64,000 bases of DNA, from positions 62,001 through 126,000 of the forward strand of contig OZ244836.1 of NCBI GenBank assembly GCA_965220645.1. The letters are read 5' to 3'. Below the pieces are notes generated by a model that made no database searches, was not told where the DNA came from, and saw only the letters and a program-made list of their open reading frames with translations. The DNA is from Aldehydirespirator sp965220645. Its GTDB lineage: Bacteria > Actinomycetota > Acidimicrobiia > Acidimicrobiales > Aldehydirespiratoraceae. This document shows, piece after piece, positions 1 through 7,030 of the stretch (positions within the stretch are counted from its first letter, which is position 1; each line of letters begins with the position of its first letter). Made by a program: the position numbers and the translations under genes.

Positions 1-1
1 G

Positions 2-235
2 AGGCGTCGCATCGATCAGATCGACGCGCTAATTCGCGCGCTGGACGAGCGTCGATGCAGCCTGAATCTGAGCAAAGCGGAACTTGCCCGTCGGGCTGAC
101 CTTCGCCCCGAGGTGATCCGCCGGCTGTTCACGGCGGCAAGCCCCAATCCGACCCTCTCGACGGTCGTGGCCCTAGCCGGGGCACTGGAACTTGAGCTTA
201 CGGCCGAACCCTTGGAGGACAGCGTCGCTAGCTGA
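2..235 (+). CDS. XRE-family HTH regulator, 5' truncated by window edge
   Basis: An open frame enters from the left edge and stops at TGA 233-235, giving 77 residues. The middle reads SKAELARRADLRPEVIRRLF, which fits a lambda-repressor/Cro-type helix-turn-helix. It is followed by a short segment (NPTLSTVVALAGALELEL) typical of the last helices of this fold. Proteins of this length and pattern are often antitoxins of HigBA- or RelBE-type pairs, but the start and any partner lie outside the window. The DNA-binding fold is well supported by the sequence; an antitoxin role is inference. Bases 236-346, before the convergent mtnA, hold nothing I can name. Confidence 0.6.
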   Translation, partial: RRRIDQIDALIRALDERRCSLNLSKAELARRADLRPEVIRRLFTAASPNPTLSTVVALAGALELELTAEPLEDSVAS

Positions 236-346
236 GTACCTCATCAGCAGCGTCCAAGCCGTCACGCCTGCTCATCGCACCTGTATAGGCCCAGCGCAAG
301 ATTCTGCCACCTGTACGGAGGAACATCGGAACGGATGGAGATGGGG

Positions 347-1366
347 CTAGGCGGGGGTCTGGTTGCGGTCCAGGCGGACTATGCGGCGGTCGGTGACTAC
401 CGCGGTTATCAGCTCCGCGGGGGTGACATCGAAGGCCGGGTTGGCGGCCGCGGTGCCGTCGGGGGCGGTGGACACGCCGCCTAGCGACACGACCTCGTCG
501 GTGCCCCGGTCCTCGATCTCGATGCCGGCGCCGTCGGGGGTGTCGGCGTCGACGGTGGACTCGGGGGCGACCACGATGAACGGCACCCCGGCGTGGCGGG
601 CCCCGAGGGCGAGCGAGAAGGTGCCGATCTTGTTGGCGGTGTCGCCGTTGGCCGCGACCCGGTCGGCGCCGGTGAGCACCACGTCAGCCTGGCCCCGGGC
701 CAGCATGAACGGTCCGGCCGAGTCGACAAGCAGGCGGTGGGGAGCGCCCATGCGGTCCAGCTCCCAGGCGGTGAGGCGGGCGCCCTGCAGCAGGGGCCTG
801 GTCTCCAGAGCGAGGGCCTCGGCCAGCCGGCCCCGCTCGTGCAGGGTCTGAATCACGGCCAGAGCCGTGCCCCTCTCCACCGCGGCCAGACCGCCGGTGT
901 TGCAGATGGTCATAGCCCTGATGTCGGGTCGGCCCACCAGGTCGAGCACCAGGTCGGCGCCCAGGGAGCCCATGGCGACCGACGCGGCCAGCTCTTCGTC
1001 GCGGACGGCGGCGGCTTCGGCCAGGACGGCGTCGAAGCCCTCGGGAGCGCGGGCCGCGGCCCGATCCACCATGCGGGCCAGGTTCACCGCAGTAGGTCGG
1101 GCCTGGCGCAGCTGGGCCACGGCATCGTCTAACGCTTGGCCAGCGGGGCCGTGGGCCCGCACCGCCAGCGCCACCCCGAAGGCGCCGGCCACCCCGATGG
1201 CGGGCGCGCCCCTAACCGACAGGCGCTGTATGGCGGCCACCATGTCGGGCACATTGTCGATGCGCAGCACGGTGAAGGCCGCGGGCAAGGCGGTCTGGTC
1301 GACCATCTCGACCACGCCGTCGGGGCCTCCGGCCCAGTCCAACGTCCGCAAACTGCTGCCGTCCAT
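347..1366 (-). CDS. mtnA: S-methyl-5-thioribose-1-phosphate isomerase
   Basis: This enzyme converts 5-methylthioribose-1-phosphate to methylthioribulose-1-phosphate in methionine salvage. From the ATG at 1366 the product is 339 residues, normal for MtnA. It has RGAPAIG (about 52-58), the catalytic cysteine in ICNTGG (Cys155) and the catalytic aspartate in TGADRV (Asp235), followed by the NKIGT segment; these match the Cys/Asp pair known in Bacillus MtnA. A GTG seven codons upstream (1387) is an alternative start. I prefer 1366 because the 12-bp inverted repeat at 1387-1439 would otherwise touch the start codon. It is divergent from mtaD, with which it probably shares a control region. No RLP, aldolase or other downstream salvage enzyme is visible here. 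Confidence 0.93.
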   Translation of the reverse strand: MDGSSLRTLDWAGGPDGVVEMVDQTALPAAFTVLRIDNVPDMVAAIQRLSVRGAPAIGVAGAFGVALAVRAHGPAGQALDDAVAQLRQARPTAVNLARMVDRAAARAPEGFDAVLAEAAAVRDEELAASVAMGSLGADLVLDLVGRPDIRAMTICNTGGLAAVERGTALAVIQTLHERGRLAEALALETRPLLQGARLTAWELDRMGAPHRLLVDSAGPFMLARGQADVVLTGADRVAANGDTANKIGTFSLALGARHAGVPFIVVAPESTVDADTPDGAGIEIEDRGTDEVVSLGGVSTAPDGTAAANPAFDVTPAELITAVVTDRRIVRLDRNQTPA

Positions 1367-1386
1367 CGGCCGGAGGCTAGTTGCCA

Positions 1387-1439
1387 CCGAAATTCTTGTG
1401 CGGAAGGGTGCCGTACGACCATGACAACAAGAATTTCGG
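1387..1439. promoter_or_regulatory. Perfect 12-bp inverted repeat between divergent mtnA and mtaD
   Basis: CCGAAATTCTTG at 1387-1398 is the exact reverse complement of CAAGAATTTCGG at 1428-1439, with a 29-nt spacer. It occupies the control region between two divergent genes of one pathway, so a shared operator is the simplest reading. A closely related pair of arms occurs at 22412-22469. Being palindromic at long range, it could also fold as RNA in either transcript. The repeat is directly visible; its function is inference. Confidence 0.55.
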
Positions 1440-1471
1440 GTGGGGTGAGCGGGTATCTAGGGTGGAGTGCC

Positions 1472-2794
1472 ATGGACCGGTACTTGTGCGACGTGCTCGT
1501 CACCATGGACGGGCCGGTCGGGGGTGTCCCCGCGCCGATCAGCGACGGGGCGGTGGACGTGGGCAACGACGGGCGGATCGTCTGGTGCGGCCCGGTTGCG
1601 GATGCGCCCGAACTCGAACCAGGCGCCACCGTGCACCGAACCGGGATCCTCATGCCGAGCCTGATCAACGCCCACTGCCACACGCCGATGGTGCTGCTGC
1701 GGGGCGCAGGCGAGGGACTTCCGGTGGACCGCTGGCTGCACGAGGTGATGTGGCCCCGCGAGTCGAAGCTCACCGACGACGACGTGCGAGTCGGGATGCG
1801 ACTGGGGGCGGGTGAACTGCTGGCCAATGGCATCACCGCCTCGACAGAGATGTACTTCTGGGGCCAGGCCATGGCCGAGGGCGCAACCGACGCCGGGCTG
1901 CGCTGCCTGGTGACGCCCGGAGTGATCGAGGACCCGGACTTCACCGTGGCCGGCGGGTGGCGAGACCAGCTCGACGAGATGGTGGCTCTCAGGGATCGCT
2001 GGGCCGGCAACGAACTGATCAGGGCAGGGATGTCGGCCCACGCGGCCTACTCGGTGTCGAAGGAGTGCCTGAGCGCGATCGCCGACCGGGCCGCCGACAC
2101 CGGCATGCCGGTGCACATCCACCTGGCCGAGCAGCAGTGGGAGGACGCTGCGGTGCGGGAGCGCTCAGGGGGGCTGGCCGCGCCCGCGTACCTGGAGTCC
2201 CTCGGGCTGCTGGACGGCGACGTGATCGCGGCCCACGGCGTGTGGCTGACACCCGACGACATCGAGGTGCTGGCCCGCAACGACACCGCGGTGGTGCACT
2301 GCCCGTGCTCCAACGCCAAGCACGCCTCCGGGGTGGCCCCGGTGACCGACATGCAGGCGGCCGGGCTGCGAGTGGCCATCGGCACCGACGGGCCGGCGTC
2401 GCACCACCGCCTCGACCTGTTCGAGGAGATGCGCACCGCCATCCGGACGGCCCGCATCCGCTCGGGCGACGCCCAGACGTTCGGACCGGCCGAGGCGCTG
2501 CGGATGACCACCGCGGGCGCGGCCGAGGTGCTGGGCTGGGACGGCTTGGGCCGCCTGGCGCCAGGATGCTGGGCCGACATGGTGGCGCTGTCGGCGTCCG
2601 AGCCGGCGCTCAATCCGGTGATCACCGGTGAGGACGACCCGCTGTCTCGGATCGTGTGGTCCGGCTCGCCGGGTGCGATCGACGCAGTGTGGGTGGCCGG
2701 GCGCCAAGTGGTCGAGCACGGCCGGGTGCTGACGCTCGACATGGCCGAGACGGTGGCCGACGCCGAGACCCGGGCCCGGAGGCTGGCCCGATGA
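1472..2794 (+). CDS. mtaD: 5-methylthioadenosine/S-adenosylhomocysteine deaminase
   Basis: This is a 440-residue member of the amidohydrolase superfamily that deaminates methylthioadenosine or S-adenosylhomocysteine at the purine 6-position. It has the HxH metal motif (INAHCHTP, His68 and His70), a third metal histidine in HIHLAEQ, the AHGVWL strand and the metal-binding aspartate in GTDGPASHH. The start is set by GGTGGAG at 1461-1467, five bases before the ATG; longer in-frame extensions lack such a site. Its TGA overlaps the ATG of the next gene (ATGA). Beside mtnA and a purine nucleoside phosphorylase, methylthioadenosine is the likely substrate, giving methylthioinosine. Other adenosine-like substrates cannot be excluded. 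Confidence 0.85.
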   Translation: MDRYLCDVLVTMDGPVGGVPAPISDGAVDVGNDGRIVWCGPVADAPELEPGATVHRTGILMPSLINAHCHTPMVLLRGAGEGLPVDRWLHEVMWPRESKLTDDDVRVGMRLGAGELLANGITASTEMYFWGQAMAEGATDAGLRCLVTPGVIEDPDFTVAGGWRDQLDEMVALRDRWAGNELIRAGMSAHAAYSVSKECLSAIADRAADTGMPVHIHLAEQQWEDAAVRERSGGLAAPAYLESLGLLDGDVIAAHGVWLTPDDIEVLARNDTAVVHCPCSNAKHASGVAPVTDMQAAGLRVAIGTDGPASHHRLDLFEEMRTAIRTARIRSGDAQTFGPAEALRMTTAGAAEVLGWDGLGRLAPGCWADMVALSASEPALNPVITGEDDPLSRIVWSGSPGAIDAVWVAGRQVVEHGRVLTLDMAETVADAETRARRLAR

Positions 2795-3243
2795 ACGCCG
2801 ACGACGTGGCCAGGCTGCTGGGGTTGGAGCCGTTGGAGGTCGAGGGCGGGCGCTTGGCCCTCACCTGGCGCGACGAGCAGTCGTCGGCCATCTACTACCT
2901 GATGACGCCGGGCGACTTCTCGGCCCTGCACCGGCTCTCCGGGCCGGAGCTGTGGCACCACTACGCGGGCGCGGCGGTGCAGATGCTGCTGCTGGAGCCC
3001 GGCGGTGCGGTTCACCGGCCCATGCTGGGCGACGACCTGGCCCGCGGCCAACGACCGATGGTGGCCGTGCCCGCGGGAGTGTGGATGGCGGCCTGCACCA
3101 CCGGTGACTGGTCGCTCACCGGCGCCACCCTGGCACCCCCGTACGACGCCGACGGCTTCGAGTTGGGCGGCGCCGGCGAGCTGACCGCGGCCTACCCCGA
3201 AGCAGTCGCCGACATCGCCCGATTCACCCGGAGGGCGACGTGA
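2791..3243 (+). CDS. DUF985 (cupin_5) family protein
   Basis: A 150-residue single-domain cupin. It has the family pattern of an early LHRL segment, then HYAGAAVQMLLLEPGG and VAVPAGVWMAA, forming the beta barrel. DUF985 proteins have no agreed reaction. The gene is coupled to mtaD by ATGA and its own TGA overlaps the GTG of the first unit of the 68-bp array. The last residues, ARFTRRAT, are the source of the C-terminus copied in every unit of that array. Membership in the salvage operon suggests a role in handling a sugar or nucleoside intermediate; this is inference only. Confidence 0.75.
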   Translation: MNADDVARLLGLEPLEVEGGRLALTWRDEQSSAIYYLMTPGDFSALHRLSGPELWHHYAGAAVQMLLLEPGGAVHRPMLGDDLARGQRPMVAVPAGVWMAACTTGDWSLTGATLAPPYDADGFELGGAGELTAAYPEAVADIARFTRRAT

Positions 3244-3922
3244 GCGGACTGCTGCCGCCGCACGAGATGATCCGATCCGACGGCACCCGATTCACCCGGA
3301 GCACGCCGTGAACGGACTGCTGCCCCCGCACGAGATGATCCGATCCGACGGCACCCGATTCACCCGGAGCACGCCGTGAACGGACTGCTGCCCCCGCACG
3401 AGATGATCCGATCCGACGGCACCCGATTCACCCGGAGCACGCCGTGAACGGACTGCTGCCCCCGCACGAGATGATCCGATCCGACGGCACCCGATTCACC
3501 CGGAGCACGCCGTGAACGGACTGCTGCCCCCGCACGAGATGATCCGATCCGACGGCACCCGATTCACCCGGAGCACGCCGTGAACGGACTGCTGCCCCCG
3601 CACGAGATGATCCGATCCGACGGCACCCGATTCACCCGGAGCACGCCGTGAACGGACTGCTGCCCCCGCACGAGATGATCCGATCCGACGGCACCCGATT
3701 CACCCGGAGCACGCCGTGAACGGACTGCTGCCCCCGCACGAGATGATCCGATCCGACGGCACCCGATTCACCCGGAGCACGCCGTGAACGGACTGCTGCC
3801 CCCGCACGAGATGATCCGATCCGACGGCACCCGATTCACCCGGAGCACGCCGTGAGCGGACTGCTGCCCCCGCACGAGATGATCCGCCTAGACGAGACCC
3901 GATTCACCCGGAGGGCGACGTG
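3240..3922 (+). repeat. Ten-unit 68-bp tandem array of GTGA-coupled mini-ORFs
   Basis: Ten contiguous 68-bp units start at 3241, 3309, 3377, 3445, 3513, 3581, 3649, 3717, 3785 and 3853. Units 2-9 read the same; units 1 and 10 differ. Each unit has GGAG six bases before a GTG, then 23 codons ending in a TGA that overlaps the next GTG. The peptide begins like the downstream SDR (LLPPHEMIRSDG here, LPTPDEMIRLDG in the SDR) and ends like the upstream cupin (TRFTRSTP or TRFTRRAT here, ARFTRRAT in the cupin). The array is therefore a repeated cupin/SDR junction that preserves ribosome binding site, start and stop in every copy. It fills the whole 676-bp gap between the two genes. There are no spacers, so it is not a CRISPR array. 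Confidence 0.95.
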
Positions 3923-4693
3923 ACCGAACTGCCGACACCCGACGAGATGATCCGCCTGGACGGGCGGGCGATCATCGTGACCGGCGCGGGCGGCGGGATC
4001 GGCGGCGGCATCGCCCGGCGGCTGGTGGCCGCTGGAGCGACGGTGGTGGCTCACACCCGCTCCACGCCGGTCGAGCACCTCTTGGACGGCGGCGGCGACC
4101 CGGTGGCCTCGGTGACCGCCGACCTAGCCGACCCCTTGGCCGCTGCGCGGGTGGTGCAAGCCGCGCTCGACGCCTGCGGGCGCGTCGACGGGCTGGTCAA
4201 CAACGCCGGCATCCAGCCCGTGGTCCACTTCACCGAGATGACCGACGACGAGTGGACCCAGATGATCGACACCAACCTCACCGCGGTCCACCGGCTGACG
4301 GCGACCGCGGCCGACGCCATGCGGGATCAGGGCAACGGCGGGTCGATCGTGCACGTGGCGTCGATCGAGGGTCGGCAGCCGACCGACTTCCACGGCCACT
4401 ACGCCACGGCCAAGGCCGGCCTGCTGATGCACGCCCGGGCCGCGGCCGGCGCCCTGGGACCGCACGGCATCAGGGTCAACAGCGTCTCACCGGGCCTGAT
4501 CGACCGGCCCGGCCTGGCCGACGACTGGCCCGAGGGCGTGGCCCGATGGCACGCGGCCGCGCCGCTGGAACGGATGGGCACACCCGAGGACATCGGCGAC
4601 GCCTGCGTGTTCCTGTGCTCCGACCTGGCCCGCTGGATCACCGGAGCCGACCTCGTAGTGGACGGCGGAGTCCTGACCCGCCCCACCTGGTGA
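3920..4693 (+). CDS. Short-chain dehydrogenase/reductase
   Basis: A classical SDR of 257 residues, cytosolic and NAD(P)-dependent. It has the glycine-rich TGAGGGIGGGIA cofactor motif near residue 20, NNAG, a catalytic Ser in HVASIEG, and the YATAK active-site Tyr/Lys pair; it ends with the usual ITGADLVVDGG. The substrate is not evident; the closest general class is 3-oxoacyl-ACP-reductase-like or sugar/alcohol dehydrogenases. The GTG start at 3920 overlaps the stop of the tenth mini-ORF of the preceding array and has the same GGAG six bases upstream, so its translation should depend on ribosomes leaving the array. In a methylthioadenosine salvage context it might act on an aldehyde or sugar product; that is speculation. 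Confidence 0.85.
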   Translation: MTELPTPDEMIRLDGRAIIVTGAGGGIGGGIARRLVAAGATVVAHTRSTPVEHLLDGGGDPVASVTADLADPLAAARVVQAALDACGRVDGLVNNAGIQPVVHFTEMTDDEWTQMIDTNLTAVHRLTATAADAMRDQGNGGSIVHVASIEGRQPTDFHGHYATAKAGLLMHARAAAGALGPHGIRVNSVSPGLIDRPGLADDWPEGVARWHAAAPLERMGTPEDIGDACVFLCSDLARWITGADLVVDGGVLTRPTW

Positions 4694-4727
4694 TCGAGGA
4701 CCCCCGTCCGGCAATGAGGAGGGACAC

Positions 4728-5552
4728 ATGACCGATCTGTATGAGCGGCTCCAGGGGACGGCGGCGGCGCTGGCCGAGCGGACCGGGTGCGAGCGCCACG
4801 ACGTGGTTGTGGTGCTGGGATCGGGATTGGGCGGCTACCCCGACCGCATCAGCGACAAGGTGGCGGTGTCGTACCGGGACCTGCCCGGGTTCCCGATCCC
4901 GACCGCAATCGGCCACGCCGGCACCGCCTACTCGACACAGATGGGCGACAACCGGGTGCTGATGCTGTCGGGGCGGGCCCATGCCTACGAGGGCCACGGC
5001 CCCGAAGCCATCACGTTCGCGGTGCGGACCGCGATCACAGCCGGATGCCGGGTGGTGGTGCTCACCAACGCGGCCGGCGCCTGCGGCGACGGCATGGCCG
5101 CCGGCGACCTGGCGGTGATCACCGACCACGTGAACCTGGCCGGCATCAGCGCGCTGGCCGGCCCCAACGACGAGCGCCTCGGGCCCAGGTTCACCGACAT
5201 GACCGACGTGTACACGCCCGAACTGCGGGTCAGGGCCCACGCGGCCGCGGCCCGGCTCGGGCAGGAGCTGCGCGAGGGCGTGTACTTCTGGTTCCACGGC
5301 CCGATGTTCGAGACCCCCGCCGAGATCCAGTTGGCCAAGGCGCTGGGCGGGTCGATGGTGGGCATGTCCACGGCGCCCGAGGCCACCGCGGCCCGTCACA
5401 TGGGCGCCCAGGTATTGGGCATCTCGCTGTGCACGAACCTGGCCGCCGGCATCTCCGACCAGCCACTGTCGCACACCGAGGTCATCGAGACCGCAGCCGC
5501 GGCGTCCGAACGCTTCAGCGCCCTCTTCGACGAACTGCTCCCGACCCTCTAG
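4728..5552 (+). CDS. punA: Purine nucleoside phosphorylase (trimeric class), candidate methylthioinosine phosphorylase
   Basis: 274 residues with hallmarks of the trimeric PNP/MTAP family: VVLGSGLGG near residue 28, the FPIP segment, GRAHAYEGH, LTNAAG, and GPMFETPAEI followed by GMSTAPEA. It cleaves N-glycosidic bonds of purine nucleosides with phosphate. The start is fixed by GGAGGG six bases before the ATG. It follows the SDR by 34 bp on the same strand as mtaD. With mtaD making methylthioinosine and mtnA using methylthioribose-1-phosphate, this gene is well placed to be the phosphorolysis step between them, as in the Pseudomonas aeruginosa methylthioinosine route. General inosine/guanosine salvage is the alternative. 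Confidence 0.88.
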   Translation: MTDLYERLQGTAAALAERTGCERHDVVVVLGSGLGGYPDRISDKVAVSYRDLPGFPIPTAIGHAGTAYSTQMGDNRVLMLSGRAHAYEGHGPEAITFAVRTAITAGCRVVVLTNAAGACGDGMAAGDLAVITDHVNLAGISALAGPNDERLGPRFTDMTDVYTPELRVRAHAAAARLGQELREGVYFWFHGPMFETPAEIQLAKALGGSMVGMSTAPEATAARHMGAQVLGISLCTNLAAGISDQPLSHTEVIETAAAASERFSALFDELLPTL

Positions 5553-5565
5553 CGCTAACCCTAAC

Positions 5566-5599
5566 TACTAATTTAGTAGATATTAGTAGTGAATTAGTA
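5566..5599. repeat. AT-rich heptamer cluster at the 3' side of fic
   Basis: The heptamer TACTAAT occurs at 5566-5572 and its reverse complement ATTAGTA at 5582-5588 and 5593-5599, with a near copy (TTTAGTA) between. The segment is strikingly AT-rich for this genome. It lies between the convergent ends of the phosphorylase and fic genes. The same heptamer forms an inverted repeat upstream of fic (6986-7008), so both ends of the gene carry it. A terminator, a protein-binding cluster or insertion scars are all possible. Confidence 0.5.
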
Positions 5600-5601
5600 T
5601 G

Positions 5602-6951
5602 TCACCGATGTAACTCGTCGACCAACGCCCGAAGCTGATCCGAGAGATCGTCGACGGGCCAGAACTCGAACTTCTTGCCTGACTGGATCCTGCGGAACAC
5701 GCCCAGTTTCTGAAGGCCCAGCAAGTCGGTGCGAGCAGACTGATAGGCCACGCGGTGCACGCGCTCGTGCCCGGCGATCGTGAAGTACGCATCGGGGTCC
5801 CGCAACGCTTCCCCGATAACCGCGAGCTGACGGTGGTTGAGATCCGGAACGCCACGCAGCAGCTTCTCCACCTCGGAGATCTCCGAGACTCTGCGCCCCA
5901 GGTAGGTCCGCAATTCTTCAACTGCGCGCTCCAGCACTTCCAGTTGGTGGATCACGAAGTAGGTGACGTCGTTGGAGTCGGTCTCGGTGTACAGGTATGA
6001 GAGGACGTACTCGCTAAGGGACTTTCGGAGAATGGCCGAGATGGAGATGTACTGGGCCAGCCAATACCCGGACCGAAGCATCGACCAATAGAAGAGAGCC
6101 CGGGCCGTGCGTCCGTTACCGTCAATGAAGGGGTGGTCATAGCCGATCCAGAAGTGGAGCAGAATGGCCCGCACTACAGGATGCAGGAAGCCCGCCCCCA
6201 CGTCTCCGTTGGCGAAGGCGCAGAACTGCTCAAGCCGAGCCGGGAGTTCCTCAGCCGGCGGCGGCACGTGCAGGATCTGGGCGTGATCCCACTCGACCAC
6301 CACCCGGACCTCACCGGGTTCCTGGAGCCTGCCCGATTCGGATTCATCGTCGAGGGTCCCTTCGGTGACGATCCGATGCAGCTCTAGGACATGGTCGGGG
6401 ACTAGGGGCTCGCCAGAGCCAGCGATCTCCTGGGCCATTCGCATTGCCAGGTAGTTGTTGAGGATCATTCGCTCACTTGTGTCGCGCGGCGCGCGGTGCG
6501 TTCTCAGGAGTTCCTTGGCGACGCGACGAGTGGTGGCTGCGCCCTCAAGAAGGCTGGAGGTGATGGCCTCCTCCACCAACGACGACACGAGATAGCGGTT
6601 GCGGGAGCCGACGATGTCGTCGCTTTCGATGCGGCCGCTGGCCTGCTGGTCGATGCGGTGGACCATCTCCTGGATTCGATCGATGTTGGTGAACCGGAAG
6701 GGCTCGCCGTCGGTACCGGCAAGGGGCAGAATTCGAGCGTTGTTGGCCCGGCTCGCCGCGGTTCCGGCCCACCACTCACGAGACGTGAGTCCGTGGGGAG
6801 GAGTCCGGTGCCGCATCTGGTCCCAGTGCAGGTAGCGGCCCTTGTCATCAACGGGGCGGCCCTCTGAGAAGACTTTGAGCAGACGCCGGGGGTCGTCTGC
6901 AATCTCTGACAGCAACTGCGCCATGTCCGGCGGTGACGGCGGCTTCTTCAT
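5602..6951 (-). CDS. Fic-domain AMP-transferase (class II, N-terminal inhibitory helix)
   Basis: 449 residues. The Fic core motif is HPFIDGNGR at 273-281, with the catalytic His and the anion-binding GNGR intact, so it should transfer AMP (or a related group) to protein hydroxyl side chains. The inhibitory motif SxxxEG is present at 132-137 (SSLLEG), as in class II Fic proteins that hold themselves inactive. The C-terminal 100 residues resemble the winged-helix extension common in single-gene Fic proteins. Codon use and GC look lower than neighbours and AT-rich repeats flank the gene, suggesting acquisition. It is a single gene with no visible antitoxin partner; its target is unknown. Confidence 0.88.
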   Translation of the reverse strand: MKKPPSPPDMAQLLSEIADDPRRLLKVFSEGRPVDDKGRYLHWDQMRHRTPPHGLTSREWWAGTAASRANNARILPLAGTDGEPFRFTNIDRIQEMVHRIDQQASGRIESDDIVGSRNRYLVSSLVEEAITSSLLEGAATTRRVAKELLRTHRAPRDTSERMILNNYLAMRMAQEIAGSGEPLVPDHVLELHRIVTEGTLDDESESGRLQEPGEVRVVVEWDHAQILHVPPPAEELPARLEQFCAFANGDVGAGFLHPVVRAILLHFWIGYDHPFIDGNGRTARALFYWSMLRSGYWLAQYISISAILRKSLSEYVLSYLYTETDSNDVTYFVIHQLEVLERAVEELRTYLGRRVSEISEVEKLLRGVPDLNHRQLAVIGEALRDPDAYFTIAGHERVHRVAYQSARTDLLGLQKLGVFRRIQSGKKFEFWPVDDLSDQLRALVDELHR

Positions 6952-6985
6952 CCTGTCGCCCTTCGTTCCCGGATCCTACAGATAC

Positions 6986-7008
6986 TACTAATCTTGCCAG
7001 AATTAGTA
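6986..7008 (-). promoter_or_regulatory. TACTAAT/ATTAGTA inverted repeat upstream of fic
   Basis: TACTAAT at 6986-6992 and ATTAGTA at 7002-7008 are perfect inverted 7-mers with a 9-nt spacer, lying 35-57 bp upstream of the fic start. The position and symmetry fit an operator, perhaps for autoregulation, within an AT-rich promoter. The same heptamer recurs downstream of the gene. Confidence 0.45.
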
Positions 7009-7030
7009 ATAGATTGCAACCATGCGGCCT

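Noticed and set aside
1136..1471. Upstream extension of mtaD
   Set aside because: It is antisense to mtnA and crosses the inverted repeat; the ATG at 1472 has a clear ribosome site.
3240..3922. Array could be a CRISPR
   Set aside because: Units are contiguous at 68 bp with no unique spacers, and each is a copy of the adjoining gene junction.
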